Shown: positions 1 to 8,896 of the stretch, one piece after another | Layout: every line of letters starts with the position of its first letter | Position numbering within the stretch: position 1 is the stretch's first letter | NCBI GenBank assembly: GCA_009782175.1 | Contig: WRKR01000001.1 | Span: 124,001 to 188,000 of the forward strand | Length of the DNA stretch: 64,000 nt | Reading direction: 5' to 3' | Origin: Cystobacterineae bacterium | GTDB taxonomy: Bacteria; Myxococcota; Myxococcia; Myxococcales; Myxococcaceae | Notes under the pieces: model-generated | What the model saw: the letters and a program-made list of their open reading frames with translations, nothing else | The model's database searches: none | What the model was told of the DNA's origin: nothing | Made by a program: the position numbers and the translations under genes

Positions 1-1000
1 CCATATAGTCGAGGGCTTTGGCCAGGGTTTCACGATCAGCCCCAACAAGCTTCTCCGGAGAAGGAATGTTTTCTGAAATGGCGATGCTCTGCGAAGGGTT
101 TGTTCCAAATGTCAACATCGGCGCAAGCGCGCTCACATCCACGTGCACTTCAGCGTCAAAACGCGCGCCCTCCTCTGTGGCCAAGCGCTTCCATTTTTCA
201 ATGGCTTCGTCCCAGGCCTTCCCCGAAGGTGAATGCGGGCGGCCTTTGAGGTAGGCAAAGGTTGTCTCGTCAGGCGAAATGAGCCCGGCGCGCGCACCCG
301 CCTCAATGGACATGTTGCACACCGTCATGCGGCCCTCCATGCTTAAGTCTCTAATGGCTTGCCCCGTATATTCCAAAACAAAACCTGTTCCGCCCCCAAA
401 ACCCAGTTTTTGGATGATGGCCAAAATAATGTCTTTCGCACCCACGCCTGCAGACAATTTTCCGTCCACATTCACGCGCATGGTTTTGGGCCTTCGCTGC
501 AAGAGGCATTGGGTCGCCAACACATGGCCTACTTCGCTGGTGCCAATGCCAAAAGCCAAGGCACCAAAAGCCCCATGCGTCGCCGTGTGGCTGTCGCCGC
601 ACACCACCACGCAGCCAGGTTGCGTCAAACCCAACTCGGGGCCAATGACATGCACAATGCCCTGCGTCGGGCTTCCCTGTCCGTGGAAAGCAATGCCATG
701 CTCCCTGCAGTTGGCTTCCAGCTTCTCTACCTGCGCCTTCGCCATCTCATCGGCAAAAACACGGCTTCCATCCACATTGGGTGGCGTCGTTGGAATGGAA
801 TGGTCCACCGTGGCTGTCGTCAAATTCGGACGCCGTACCTTGAGGCCACGCGACTTCAGCACACCAAAGGCCTGCGGAGAAGTTACCTCGTGAATGAGGT
901 GCAAGTCCACATAGAGTATAGCCGGCGTGTCGGTGGACTCCGGCATTACTAAATGGCTCTTCCATATTTTCTCAAAAAGCGTTTCTGGAGTTTCTGACAT
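1..1000 (-). CDS. leuC: 3-isopropylmalate dehydratase large subunit LeuC (partial, C-terminus outside window)
   Basis: LeuC converts 2-isopropylmalate to 3-isopropylmalate with LeuD in leucine synthesis, as a cytoplasmic [4Fe-4S] hydro-lyase. About 333 residues are readable in frame from an ATG at 1000. The start reads [13 protein letters not shown], followed by the aconitase-type segment ATVDHSIPT near residue 65 and [14 protein letters not shown] near residue 134, both typical of the family. The cluster cysteines of LeuC lie near residues 350-410 and so fall outside the window. The gene follows leuA by 45 bases on the same strand, consistent with a leu operon. The reading frame is open to the window edge; nothing suggests it is broken. 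Confidence 0.93.
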   Translation of the reverse strand, partial: MSETPETLFEKIWKSHLVMPESTDTPAILYVDLHLIHEVTSPQAFGVLKSRGLKVRRPNLTTATVDHSIPTTPPNVDGSRVFADEMAKAQVEKLEANCREHGIAFHGQGSPTQGIVHVIGPELGLTQPGCVVVCGDSHTATHGAFGALAFGIGTSEVGHVLATQCLLQRRPKTMRVNVDGKLSAGVGAKDIILAIIQKLGFGGGTGFVLEYTGQAIRDLSMEGRMTVCNMSIEAGARAGLISPDETTFAYLKGRPHSPSGKAWDEAIEKWKRLATEEGARFDAEVHVDVSALAPMLTFGTNPSQSIAISENIPSPEKLVGADRETLAKALDYM

Positions 1001-1045
1001 GGTTGCGTCCAATCTGTTCTGGCTTCGTCGTTTCTGATCTGCGCC

Positions 1046-2611
1046 TCAGGGGCTCTTGCTGTCCACTTTTTTCTCGCTGGCCTCTTCCAGCAATGCAGCA
1101 ATGCGGTTGATGGCGTCGAGGAAAGCCACTGTGCTGGCCTCTATAACATCGACGCTCGCAGAGCGTGCTACATAAGTTTGTGCCCCATGAATAATTTCAA
1201 CCGTCACATAGCCCAGGGCGTCTTCGCCTACGCTGACGGCGGACACCTGGTAGTCCTTCAGGTGAACGGCAATGCCGGTCGCTTTCTCAATCGCCCTATA
1301 AACCGCCTCCACGGAGCCATCCCCTGTTGCAGAAGCCGATTTAGAGAAGCCATTGCGGTGTTTGAGCGTCACACCCGCAGTGGGCGAGTCCTGGGTGCCT
1401 GAAACCAAATGATAGGACTCAAGCGCCCACACCGGCGTCATCACCGCAGCAATGCGGCCACTCACCAGCGCTTCCAAGTCCGCATCAAAAACTTCCTTCT
1501 TTTTGTCTGCCAACAACTTGAAGTCTGCAAACACCGCATCCAATTGCTCGTCCGAAAGCGAAAAACCCAAGTCCAACAAACGCTGGCGCAAAGAGTGTCT
1601 TCCGCTGTGCTTGCCAAGCACAAGATGGGTTTTGCTGATCCCCACATCCTCCGGCCGCATGACTTCATAAGTGCCGCGGTGACGCAGCATGCCATGCTGG
1701 TGGATGCCCGACTCGTGGGCAAAAGCATTCTGCCCCACAATGGCCTTGTTCCGCGCAATCGCCAAACCCGTTATGGCTGAAACCAAGCGGCTTGTTGGAT
1801 AGAGGCGCTCTGTTTTAATGTTTGTCTCAAGCCCCCAAAAGTCTTTGCGCGTGCACAATGCCATCACCACCTCTTCCAAGGCAGCATTACCCGCACGCTC
1901 ACCAATGCCGTTGATGGTGCACTCTATTTGGCGCGCCCCAGCCCGAAGCCCCATCAAAGAGTTCGCAACGGCCATTCCCAGATCGTTGTGACAGTGGACA
2001 CTCAAAACCACCTTGTCTATGCCGCGCACATGCTTTCGCAGACTCTTGAAGCAATTTGAATATTCTTCGGGCGTTATATAGCCAACTGTGTCCGGAATGT
2101 TGATGGTGGTTGCGCCTGCTTCAATGGCCCTCTCCACCACCTCGCACAAATAGTCCTCCTCAGTCCGCGAGCCGTCTTCCGTTGAAAATTGAATGTCGTC
2201 AAACAACTCGCGCGCTTTCTGAATGGCCTCAATGGAGCGGCGAAGCACTTCCTCTTTGTCCATTTGCAATTTGAATTCGCGATGCAAAGGGCTGGTGGCT
2301 AAAAACAAATGCAAACGTTTTTTGGGGGCATCCTTCAACGCCTCATAGCTTGTGGTGATGTCATTAAAATGACACCTGCAAAGCCCGCAAATGCTGATGC
2401 CCTCCACTTTGCGCGCAATGGTTTGTGCCGCGTCAAAATCCCCCGGAGAAGAGACGGGGAAGCCAACCTCAAGGACATCAACCCCCAAGTCTCTCAGCGC
2501 ATGTGCCAATTGGAGCTTCTGCTCCTTATTCATGCTTGCGCCCGGAGATTGCTCCCCGTCACGCAACGTCGTATCCAAAACCACAATGCGATTGTTGGGA
2601 GGCGGATTCAT
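1046..2611 (-). CDS. leuA: 2-isopropylmalate synthase LeuA
   Basis: LeuA condenses acetyl-CoA with 2-oxoisovalerate, the first committed step of leucine synthesis. The 521-aa product starts at the ATG at 2611 (MNPPPNNRIVVLDTTLRDGEQ); an upstream in-frame extension to 2737 is not family-like. The DRE-TIM signature VLDTTLRDGEQSPGASM lies near residue 12 and the metal-binding HCHNDLGMAVAN near residue 205. The length fits a full protein with the C-terminal LeuA dimer/allosteric domain, so leucine feedback control is likely. It precedes leuC. The paralogous cimA lies just upstream on the same strand, separated by the oppositely oriented ridA. Confidence 0.95.
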   Translation of the reverse strand: MNPPPNNRIVVLDTTLRDGEQSPGASMNKEQKLQLAHALRDLGVDVLEVGFPVSSPGDFDAAQTIARKVEGISICGLCRCHFNDITTSYEALKDAPKKRLHLFLATSPLHREFKLQMDKEEVLRRSIEAIQKARELFDDIQFSTEDGSRTEEDYLCEVVERAIEAGATTINIPDTVGYITPEEYSNCFKSLRKHVRGIDKVVLSVHCHNDLGMAVANSLMGLRAGARQIECTINGIGERAGNAALEEVVMALCTRKDFWGLETNIKTERLYPTSRLVSAITGLAIARNKAIVGQNAFAHESGIHQHGMLRHRGTYEVMRPEDVGISKTHLVLGKHSGRHSLRQRLLDLGFSLSDEQLDAVFADFKLLADKKKEVFDADLEALVSGRIAAVMTPVWALESYHLVSGTQDSPTAGVTLKHRNGFSKSASATGDGSVEAVYRAIEKATGIAVHLKDYQVSAVSVGEDALGYVTVEIIHGAQTYVARSASVDVIEASTVAFLDAINRIAALLEEASEKKVDSKSP

Positions 2612-2804
2612 AAAATACCTGACATGTGGAGCAAAAAAATGCACCGCAAGCGCTCCAAAAATTTGCGGCACAACCACAAAACCCCTCACCGCCCTATGTG
2701 AAAAGAATTTTGCATTAAGCCCAAAAACCACAAGCAAGTCAACTTTAGTGAGGACTCGCTCGTCTCCCTTGAAAATCTGCTTTTATCCAGTTTAGAAAAC
2801 CCAC

Positions 2805-3200
2805 ATGTCTTCAAACACCACCCTTAAAACATCCATTCAAACGGACAATGCCCCTAAAGCCATAGGCCCTTATAGCCAGGCCTCTCAAGCAGGCCCCTGG
2901 CTTTTCATTTCAGGGCAAATACCTTTGTTGCCCTCGGGAGAAGCTTGCCCCGGTGGTATTCGAGAGCAAACCCTACAAGTCTTCAAAAACTTGCAAGCCA
3001 TCCTTGAGGCTGCCGGTGGTACACTGGACAATATCATGCAAACCACTTGCTACCTCTGTGCACTGGGTGACTTTCAAGCATTCAATGAAGTCTATGCGCT
3101 ACACTTCAAAGCCCCCTTCCCTGCTCGTGCCACCGTGGAAGTCAAAGCCCTGCCCAAAAATGCACGCGTGGAAATATCCGCCTTGGCCTATTTGGGTTAG
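2805..3200 (+). CDS. ridA: RidA family enamine/imine deaminase
   Basis: RidA hydrolyses reactive 2-aminoacrylate/enamine intermediates released by PLP enzymes such as threonine dehydratase and protects branched-chain amino-acid enzymes. The 131-aa protein covers the whole family: AIGPYSQA near residue 19, the LFISGQIPL strand, and a conserved catalytic Arg within PFPARATVEVKALP near residue 105. It is divergently oriented from leuA and convergent with cimA (17 bases between stops), so it sits within isoleucine/leucine synthesis genes, a sensible context. Confidence 0.93.
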   Translation: MSSNTTLKTSIQTDNAPKAIGPYSQASQAGPWLFISGQIPLLPSGEACPGGIREQTLQVFKNLQAILEAAGGTLDNIMQTTCYLCALGDFQAFNEVYALHFKAPFPARATVEVKALPKNARVEISALAYLG

Positions 3201-3217
3201 AGTCTGCTCCCCACTAT

Positions 3218-4813
3218 CTAGGCTTTGCTCTGCTGCTCTTTGAGCAGCATAAATTCAATCGCATCCACCAATGCCTGGTAGCTGGCATCCACAATGTTGG
3301 TGGCAAGCCCCACTGTGCCCCAGGTCTGCGCTTTTTTATTTCGGCTGCAAATAAGCACACGCGTCAAGGCTTGGGTGCCATCCTTGGAGCTCAAAATCCG
3401 CACCTTATAGTCCACCAGCTGCAGCTCACTGAGCACTGGGAAAAAGCGCAGCAAGGCCTTTCGCAATGCATTGTCCAAAGCATTGACGGGGCCATTTCCT
3501 GTGGCCGCCGTGTGCTCTATTTCTCCCTCTACTGCCAGCATTACTGTTGCCTCGGAAAATGGCTTTTCGCTTTGCGCACGCTTCGCATCCAACACGCTAT
3601 AGCTTAAGAGCTCAAAAAAACCAGGCATCTGCCCCATGGATTTGCGCATGAGAATTTCAAAGGAGGCTTCCGCGCCTTCATATTGGAAACCCTGGCTCTC
3701 AAGCACTTTGAGGCGTTCCAGAACATGCAAAGTATGCTCGTCTTTGGCATCCAGGTTGAGGCCAAATTCACTTGCTTTATAAACGAGGTTGCTTCTTCCG
3801 GATAAATCCGAAACCAAAACACGTTGCCTGTTGCCCACAAGCTCCGGGGAAATATGCTCGTAGGTTGCCGAATCTTTCAACACGGCAGACACGTGGATGC
3901 CGCCTTTATGCGCAAAAGCAGAGCGGCCCACATAAGGTTGGCGGTTGTTGTGTGGAATATTGCCAAGCTCCGCAACAAAGCCGGAGAGGTCGCGAAGCTG
4001 CTTTAATTTTTCTGCGTCCACGCAAGAGAAGCCAAGCTTCAGTTGCAAGTTGGGAATGATGGAGCAGAGGTTTGCGTTTCCGCAGCGCTCACCATAGCCG
4101 TTCACCGTGCCCTGCACATGGCTTGCCCCAGCCAAAACCGCCATCAGCGTATTCGCCACCGCCGTCTCTGAGTCATTGTGGCAATGTATGCCCAGCTGAA
4201 TATCCCCCACAGCGGAGCTAACCTCTTTCACCATGCGCTCTATTTCGTTGGGCAACCTCCCGCCGTTGGTTTCACACAACACCAAACAATGGGCACCGGC
4301 GGACTTTGCCGCCTCCAGCGTTTTCAGGGCGTGGCCTGGGTTGGCAACATAGCCATCAAAAAAATGTTCCGCATCATAGAAGACACAGTCCACACGCGTT
4401 TTCAAATAGCGAATGGTGTCAAAAATAAGCTCAATATTTTCTTCAAGAGAAATGCCAAGGCCCTTGGTCACATGCAAGTCCCAGCTTTTTCCCACCACCG
4501 TCAAATTGGGGACATGGGCCTTCAACAAAGCTTGAATGCTCTCATCCGTTTCACAAGTTGCACGTGCACGCCGTGTGCTGCCAAATGCAGAAACCCGCTC
4601 CAGGGGAAGCCCACTCCTGGACAAAAGCTCGAAAAACTCAATGTCCCGCGGATTGCTTCCAGGCCACCCGCCTTCTATGCAATCCATTCCGAAGTCGACA
4701 AGCTTTTGCACAATGAGCAGCTTGTCATTGGCGGTAAAATTAATTTCTTCGCCTTGTGTCCCATCCCTCAGGGTGGTGTCATATAGAAAAATTTTTTTTG
4801 CTAAGGTACCCAT
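3218..4813 (-). CDS. cimA: Citramalate synthase CimA (2-isopropylmalate synthase-like)
   Basis: Citramalate synthase joins pyruvate and acetyl-CoA to (R)-citramalate, giving 2-oxobutyrate for isoleucine without threonine deaminase. The 531-aa product starts at the ATG at 4813 (MGTLAKKIFLYDTTLRDGTQ). It has the DRE motif YDTTLRDGTQGEE, HCHNDSETAVAN, the NGYGERCGNANL segment typical of this subfamily rather than LeuA, and FAHKGGIHVSAV. A C-terminal regulatory domain is present by length. A homocitrate synthase assignment is possible but less likely next to leuA/leuC. Confidence 0.88.
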   Translation of the reverse strand: MGTLAKKIFLYDTTLRDGTQGEEINFTANDKLLIVQKLVDFGMDCIEGGWPGSNPRDIEFFELLSRSGLPLERVSAFGSTRRARATCETDESIQALLKAHVPNLTVVGKSWDLHVTKGLGISLEENIELIFDTIRYLKTRVDCVFYDAEHFFDGYVANPGHALKTLEAAKSAGAHCLVLCETNGGRLPNEIERMVKEVSSAVGDIQLGIHCHNDSETAVANTLMAVLAGASHVQGTVNGYGERCGNANLCSIIPNLQLKLGFSCVDAEKLKQLRDLSGFVAELGNIPHNNRQPYVGRSAFAHKGGIHVSAVLKDSATYEHISPELVGNRQRVLVSDLSGRSNLVYKASEFGLNLDAKDEHTLHVLERLKVLESQGFQYEGAEASFEILMRKSMGQMPGFFELLSYSVLDAKRAQSEKPFSEATVMLAVEGEIEHTAATGNGPVNALDNALRKALLRFFPVLSELQLVDYKVRILSSKDGTQALTRVLICSRNKKAQTWGTVGLATNIVDASYQALVDAIEFMLLKEQQSKA

Positions 4814-5039
4814 TGAACAGAAAACCAAAACCGATTGAAGGCGTTTTGGCAAGGTTTTTGTGCACGCAGTTTTTGTGTTCAGCTTTTGTGTTCAGCTTTT
4901 GCGCGCGGGGGCTTTGCATGCTTGGGTTTTGTATGCCGGGGTTTTGTGTGCTTGGGCTCAGCGTCCACAAAGGGTTTATGTGGGCCTACAAAAAAATTTC
5001 TTCCTTGAGTTTTTGCGCAAAGGGGTATTGCTTAAAGCC
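4814..5039. other. Intergenic T/G-rich low-complexity tract
   Basis: This stretch is between cimA and the YCII gene. It contains a short tandem repeat, TTTTGTGTTCAGC, in two copies around 4872-4897, followed by more T/G-rich near repeats (for example TTTTGTATGCC and TTTTGTGTGC). No gene with a recognisable start is present. Similar T/G-rich tracts occur at about 6180-6290 and 27450-27490. Confidence 0.5.
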
Positions 5040-5330
5040 ATGTATTTCGCCATCCACGTGCTTGACAAAGCCAACCAACTTGATCGACGCATTTCCATAA
5101 GGGAAATGCACCGTCAGCGGTTGCGCCACCTTGAGCAAGAAAACCGTCTGTTGCTTGCCGGGCCGTTGTGCCAGGAAAATGGTGACCCTATTGGAAGCTT
5201 GGTGGTTGCAGAGTTTGAAAACCTCGAGGCTGCCCAAGCATGGGTGGCGGCAGATCCATATGTGCTGGAGGGTGTCTATGGGCAGCCTGACATTCGTTCG
5301 TTCAGCCAGGCGTTTCCCCGCAAAACTTAA
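5040..5330 (+). CDS. YCII domain (YciI-like) protein
   Basis: A 96-aa protein from the ATG at 5040 (MYFAIHVLDKANQLD). It has the YCII ferredoxin-like fold pattern: an opening beta strand, R-x-x-H-R-x-x-HL near residue 30, LLLAGPL, GSLVVAEFENLEAAQAWVAADPYV and a closing strand. Family members are small dimeric enzymes or dehalogenase-like proteins whose substrates are mostly unknown. The fold is confident; the function is not assigned. An in-frame upstream extension to 4860 runs through the low-complexity tract and was discarded. Confidence 0.82.
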   Translation: MYFAIHVLDKANQLDRRISIREMHRQRLRHLEQENRLLLAGPLCQENGDPIGSLVVAEFENLEAAQAWVAADPYVLEGVYGQPDIRSFSQAFPRKT

Positions 5331-5374
5331 GCTGCTTGGGTGTTTTTTGCATGAGCCCCCAGGGGTGCTTGGGC

Positions 5375-6127
5375 TTAGGTGCGCTGGTATCCAAGCCAAA
5401 TGAGAAGGCCTATGGCTTCACCGAGGTTTTGCGGGGTGAGTTGAAAAAGGACCAGGCTTTCTTCGGCAAGCTTCACCGCTTGGGCCCTGCTGTCGCTGTT
5501 TTTATTTTTCTGGGACTCCAAATCCAAACCCGTAATAACCCCTCCTACAACGCCCATCAACTCAAAGCTTGTTTGCTTGCGTTGGCTCGGCACTTTATCA
5601 AGCTGCGCATAACCTTCAAAAACCTCATCCAAACCGGCAATCAATGCTGCATAATTTTTTTCATCCAATTGTCGGCCATTCAAAACCCTCTCGCAACTCA
5701 TCAACCAAAATGCAAAACCCACACTCAACTCATTGCTGCGGTTTTTTTGTTTGGCGTCTTCTTTCAAAACTTTCAAAACCCTTTTGAGCAACTCTTCAGC
5801 CTGCTTTGCATCTGCTCCATCGGCAACAAATTTTGTTTTAAGCACACCTATGGCCTGAAGGCTTGCCTTTGCAGAAAAAAACCGGCGCTTGGCCACCAAA
5901 GTTTTTTCATATTTTGCCTTCTCCGCCAAACGCACCGCGCGCGCAGGAATGCTCTCAATGCGCTGGCGCTCTGCAACACGGCTTTTAAGTTGTGTAGGAA
6001 AATTTATTTCTGGGGAAAACAAACGTGCCTCGTTTATCCACGCCTCTTGCCCCCAGGCTTGAGGTATGGAAAAAAACACAACCCAGCACATATAACTTAA
6101 AACTCCAGACTTCAGTTTGCAGCACAT
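5375..6127 (-). CDS. Secreted/periplasmic protein of unknown function
   Basis: A 250-aa protein with an N-terminal hydrophobic export signal (about residues 9-26, ending PQAWGQEAW). The mature part is mostly helical and rich in Lys, Glu and Ala; a segment near the C-terminus reads ELMGVVGGVITGLDLES. I do not recognise the family with confidence; the general pattern recalls uncharacterised exported helical proteins such as DUF6683, but this is only an impression. It converges on the YCII gene (44 bases between stops). Confidence 0.6.
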   Translation of the reverse strand: MCCKLKSGVLSYMCWVVFFSIPQAWGQEAWINEARLFSPEINFPTQLKSRVAERQRIESIPARAVRLAEKAKYEKTLVAKRRFFSAKASLQAIGVLKTKFVADGADAKQAEELLKRVLKVLKEDAKQKNRSNELSVGFAFWLMSCERVLNGRQLDEKNYAALIAGLDEVFEGYAQLDKVPSQRKQTSFELMGVVGGVITGLDLESQKNKNSDSRAQAVKLAEESLVLFQLTPQNLGEAIGLLIWLGYQRT

Positions 6128-6483
6128 GGTTTTCTCTCCACTCTAGAAATGCCCAACCCTCTCTCTTCAAAAACAAGCGCTTCTTTTGTCTTCGTCTATT
6201 TGTCTTCGTTTGTTGTTTGTTTCTGTTTGAGCTCTGCTTTGTGTTTTTTTGCTTTGTGTTTTTTGGCTTTGTGTCTTGTGCGTTTTTTCATGGGAGGCTT
6301 GCCCGTATCACCCCAACCCTATCAGGCAATGCTTCAGCTCAGCAGCAATATAAAATTCCCAGTTTAAGTTGCCCTCTTTTTTCAGGGTGCCTCTGAAAAA
6401 AGCTTTATTGGTATTCCTTCAAAAATTTTTTAAGCTGCTTGTCAAAAATATTGTTAAAACATTCTTAAAATATTTGACTCTCC
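6128..6483. other. Intergenic region with T-rich tract and AT-rich promoter-like segment
   Basis: This region lies upstream of both the secreted protein (leftward) and creB (rightward). It has a pyrimidine-rich tract at about 6180-6290 with repeated CTTTGTGTTTTTT-like units, and a perfect 10-bp hairpin at 6376-6402 (CTTTTTTCAG / CTGAAAAAAG, 7-nt loop). A very AT-rich block at 6420-6480 contains TTGTCA (6439) and TAAAAT (6466). That block is the probable promoter zone for creB, but the spacing is not ideal and no start site can be fixed. Confidence 0.4.
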
Positions 6484-6608
6484 AGACCGGTTTCAATTTG
6501 GCATGAGGTCGAGGCGGGCGAGGATTTCGCGATGGGAGTGCACTTAAGTGCATGACCTGAGCGAAACCGGAGCCCAACGAAGAGATCATGTCAAAGTGAA
6601 AGCGGTCT
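6484..6608 (+). ncRNA. Nested long stem-loop in the creB leader (element 1)
   Basis: A 125-nt segment folds back on itself at four levels. The outer arms 6484-6506 and 6586-6608 are 23 nt each with two mismatches and one G-U. Inside are GGGC/GCCC (6516-6519 with 6572-6575), GG-TTTCGC/GCGAAACC (6522-6530 with 6561-6568, one bulge), and the perfect palindrome TGCACTTAAGTGCA (6539-6552). It ends 29 bases before the creB ATG, so it would lie in the 5' untranslated RNA. It could be a regulatory leader, a repeat element or a protein-binding palindrome. It shares 17 bp with element 2 downstream of creD. Confidence 0.5.
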
Positions 6609-6637
6609 AGCCAACAACAATCGTCTCTGGTGAAGCC

Positions 6638-7339
6638 ATGGCCCGAATTCTGCTCGTTGAAGATGAGACCAGCATTGCTGATACGTTGGTTTTTGCTTTA
6701 ACCCGGGAGGGACACCACATTCAACATTGTGAAACGGGCCAGAAAGCGCTGTCGGCTGCGCTTCAAACACATTTTGAGCTCGCCATTTTGGATGTGGGGT
6801 TGCCGGATATGAGTGGCTTTGAGTTGTTTTCAAGGCTTCGACAAACCACCAGCTCAATACCCATCCTCTTTTTGACGGCTCGCGATCATGAGGTGGACAA
6901 AGTGGCCGGTCTGGAAATGGGGGCGGATGACTATGTGGTTAAACCTTTCTCCCCGCGGGAGGTGGCTGCGCGTGTTCGAGCTGTTTTGCGCAGAACAAAT
7001 GAGCCGCACCCACCCCAAACGCCTTCGTCTGCTCTTTCTTCAGTCAAAACCGTGGGGCCTTTTCTTTTGGACAAAGCAGGCATGCGCGTTCGGTTTTGCA
7101 ACCAGGCTCTGTTGCTGACGCGCATTGAGTTTTTGCTCCTTCGCAGTTTGCTGGAAAAACCAGGCCACATTTTGACTCGCCAACAACTGTTGGACCATGT
7201 CTGGCCTAATAACTTGGAGCTTTCTGATCGGATCGTTGATACGCACATCAAAACTTTGCGCGCAAAATTGCGCTCCGTTGATGCCCAAAAAGACTTCATT
7301 CAAACCCATCGAGGCCTGGGCTATTCTTTTGAGTTCTGA
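6638..7339 (+). CDS. creB: Response regulator CreB-like (OmpR family)
   Basis: A 233-aa two-domain regulator. The receiver domain (1-120) has acidic residues in VEDE (residues 7-10), phospho-acceptor Asp52 in ILDVGLPD, Thr80 and Lys102 in VVKPFSP. A winged-helix DNA-binding domain follows (LTRIEFLLLRSLLEKPGHILTR and the TLRAKLR recognition region). The creC kinase starts 21 bases after its stop, and creD follows, which is the classical creBCD order. It is likely to control creD and envelope or beta-lactam responses, as in other proteobacteria. The symbol rests mainly on the creD neighbour. Confidence 0.88.
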   Translation: MARILLVEDETSIADTLVFALTREGHHIQHCETGQKALSAALQTHFELAILDVGLPDMSGFELFSRLRQTTSSIPILFLTARDHEVDKVAGLEMGADDYVVKPFSPREVAARVRAVLRRTNEPHPPQTPSSALSSVKTVGPFLLDKAGMRVRFCNQALLLTRIEFLLLRSLLEKPGHILTRQQLLDHVWPNNLELSDRIVDTHIKTLRAKLRSVDAQKDFIQTHRGLGYSFEF

Positions 7340-7360
7340 CTTGTGCAAAAGTCCTGATTT

Positions 7361-8794
7361 ATGCAGATCAGCCTTCGGGTTTTTTTAGCCTTTTTTTTCA
7401 TTGTTGGGTTGGCAGCTTTCTTCATCCAGCGAGTCTTCATCAAAGAAGTCAAGCCGGCTGTCCGACAAGTCATGGAAGAAAACCTTGTCGACACAGCAAA
7501 CCTCCTGGCAGAGCTTGCTGCCCAAGACATGCGCGAAAAAACCATGGCTTCAGGAAGTTTCGCCCAAAGTGTGAAAAATTTCTCTCATCGAAAAGTGGAT
7601 GCGTTGATTTGGGGCTTTCACAAAACAACACTGAATTATCGAATTCGCATTGCGGACGACAAAGGCATTGTCGTGTTCGATTCAGAAAACAAAGAGCTTG
7701 GGAAAGACTATTCCCGATGGAACGATGTACGTCGGACCTTGCAAGGCGTTTATGGCGCGCGATCCACAAGAGACAGCCCGGAAGACCCCACCAGCTCTGT
7801 CATGCACGTCGCAGCGCCGATCCTCAACGACAACAAAATTATCGGCGTGTTGACAGTCGCAAGCCCTAACCGCACTTTGACCCCCATTGTTGAGCAGGCT
7901 GAAAGCCGCATATTCAATTATGGGTTGCTGCTGTTGGCTTTGTCTTCGGCCATCGGGTTAATTGTAACCATTGGGCTCTCCCGCTCTCTCAATTCTCTTC
8001 GCCGTTTTGCTACGGCAGCTATAGCGGGAGAAAAAGCAACGCCTCCCAGCAAGGGAGCAAAAGAAGTTGTTCAACTCGGACAAGTGCTCAAACATATGCG
8101 AGAACAACTGGAAGGAAAGCAATATGTGGAAAATTATGTGCACCAGTTGGCACATGAAATAAAAAGCCCCCTTTCAGCCATTGGTGCCTGCGCAGAGCTT
8201 TTAGAAGAAGAGCTTTCAGAGACAGACAAAAAACACTTTCTCTCCACCATTGTTTCTCAGTCAAAGCGACTTTCAACGCTTGTCGAAAAAATGCTGAAAC
8301 TTGCTGCGTTGGAACATCGACAGCACTTGGACAATGCACAGCTTGTTAAGCCGCTTTCTTTGGCAAACAGCGTCGTCCAAAACCTTGCTTCCAGTTGCGT
8401 GGCACGTCACATCCAAATTCAATTGCATGCTGAGCCCAACTTGCCTCTCATCAAAGCAGAGCCTTTGTTGATTGAGCAAGCCATCTTCAATCTCGCAGAA
8501 AATGCAGTCCAATTCTCTCCTCAAAATGGACTTGTCTCTATCCGTCTGCGCGTCCATGCCAACCATTTTGAAATGAGCATAGAAGATCAGGGAGAAGGCA
8601 TCCCTGAATTTGCCAAGCCTCGTCTCTTTGAGCGTTTCTTCTCTTTGCCCAGGCCTCAAGGCGAAACCAAAAGCACGGGGCTTGGACTTTGTTTCGTCAG
8701 AGAAGTTGTTTTGTTGCACAAAGGCAGCCTGGAGTTGGCCAACCGCCCCCAAGGAGGGTGTGTTGCCAAGTTGACGCTCCCCCTTGCCCATTGA
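7361..8794 (+). CDS. creC: Sensor histidine kinase CreC-like
   Basis: A 477-aa membrane kinase. It has a first transmembrane helix at about residues 5-25, a periplasmic sensor region at 26-185 (YRIRIADDKGIVVFDS resembles a PDC/Cache sensor), and a second helix at about 187-205. The dimerisation/phospho-acceptor helix has His265 in AHEIKSP. An HATPase domain has the N-box LAENAVQFSP, the G1 box IEDQGEGIPEF and the G2 box STGLGLCFVREVV. It should phosphorylate CreB. The signal is not known from sequence. Confidence 0.9.
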   Translation: MQISLRVFLAFFFIVGLAAFFIQRVFIKEVKPAVRQVMEENLVDTANLLAELAAQDMREKTMASGSFAQSVKNFSHRKVDALIWGFHKTTLNYRIRIADDKGIVVFDSENKELGKDYSRWNDVRRTLQGVYGARSTRDSPEDPTSSVMHVAAPILNDNKIIGVLTVASPNRTLTPIVEQAESRIFNYGLLLLALSSAIGLIVTIGLSRSLNSLRRFATAAIAGEKATPPSKGAKEVVQLGQVLKHMREQLEGKQYVENYVHQLAHEIKSPLSAIGACAELLEEELSETDKKHFLSTIVSQSKRLSTLVEKMLKLAALEHRQHLDNAQLVKPLSLANSVVQNLASSCVARHIQIQLHAEPNLPLIKAEPLLIEQAIFNLAENAVQFSPQNGLVSIRLRVHANHFEMSIEDQGEGIPEFAKPRLFERFFSLPRPQGETKSTGLGLCFVREVVLLHKGSLELANRPQGGCVAKLTLPLAH

Positions 8795-8896
8795 AGTGGC
8801 GCTGCCTCCCCTCTTCACCAAAGCTACACATAACTTCACACAAAGCACACCCAAGGCTCATGTTCTGCCCACACAAGAGCGCTAGCTTGGGAAATT

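Noticed and set aside
6376-6402. Hairpin CTTTTTTCAG/CTGAAAAAAG as a terminator
   Set aside because: It is perfect but AT-rich, and lies upstream of both flanking genes rather than after a stop; function unclear.
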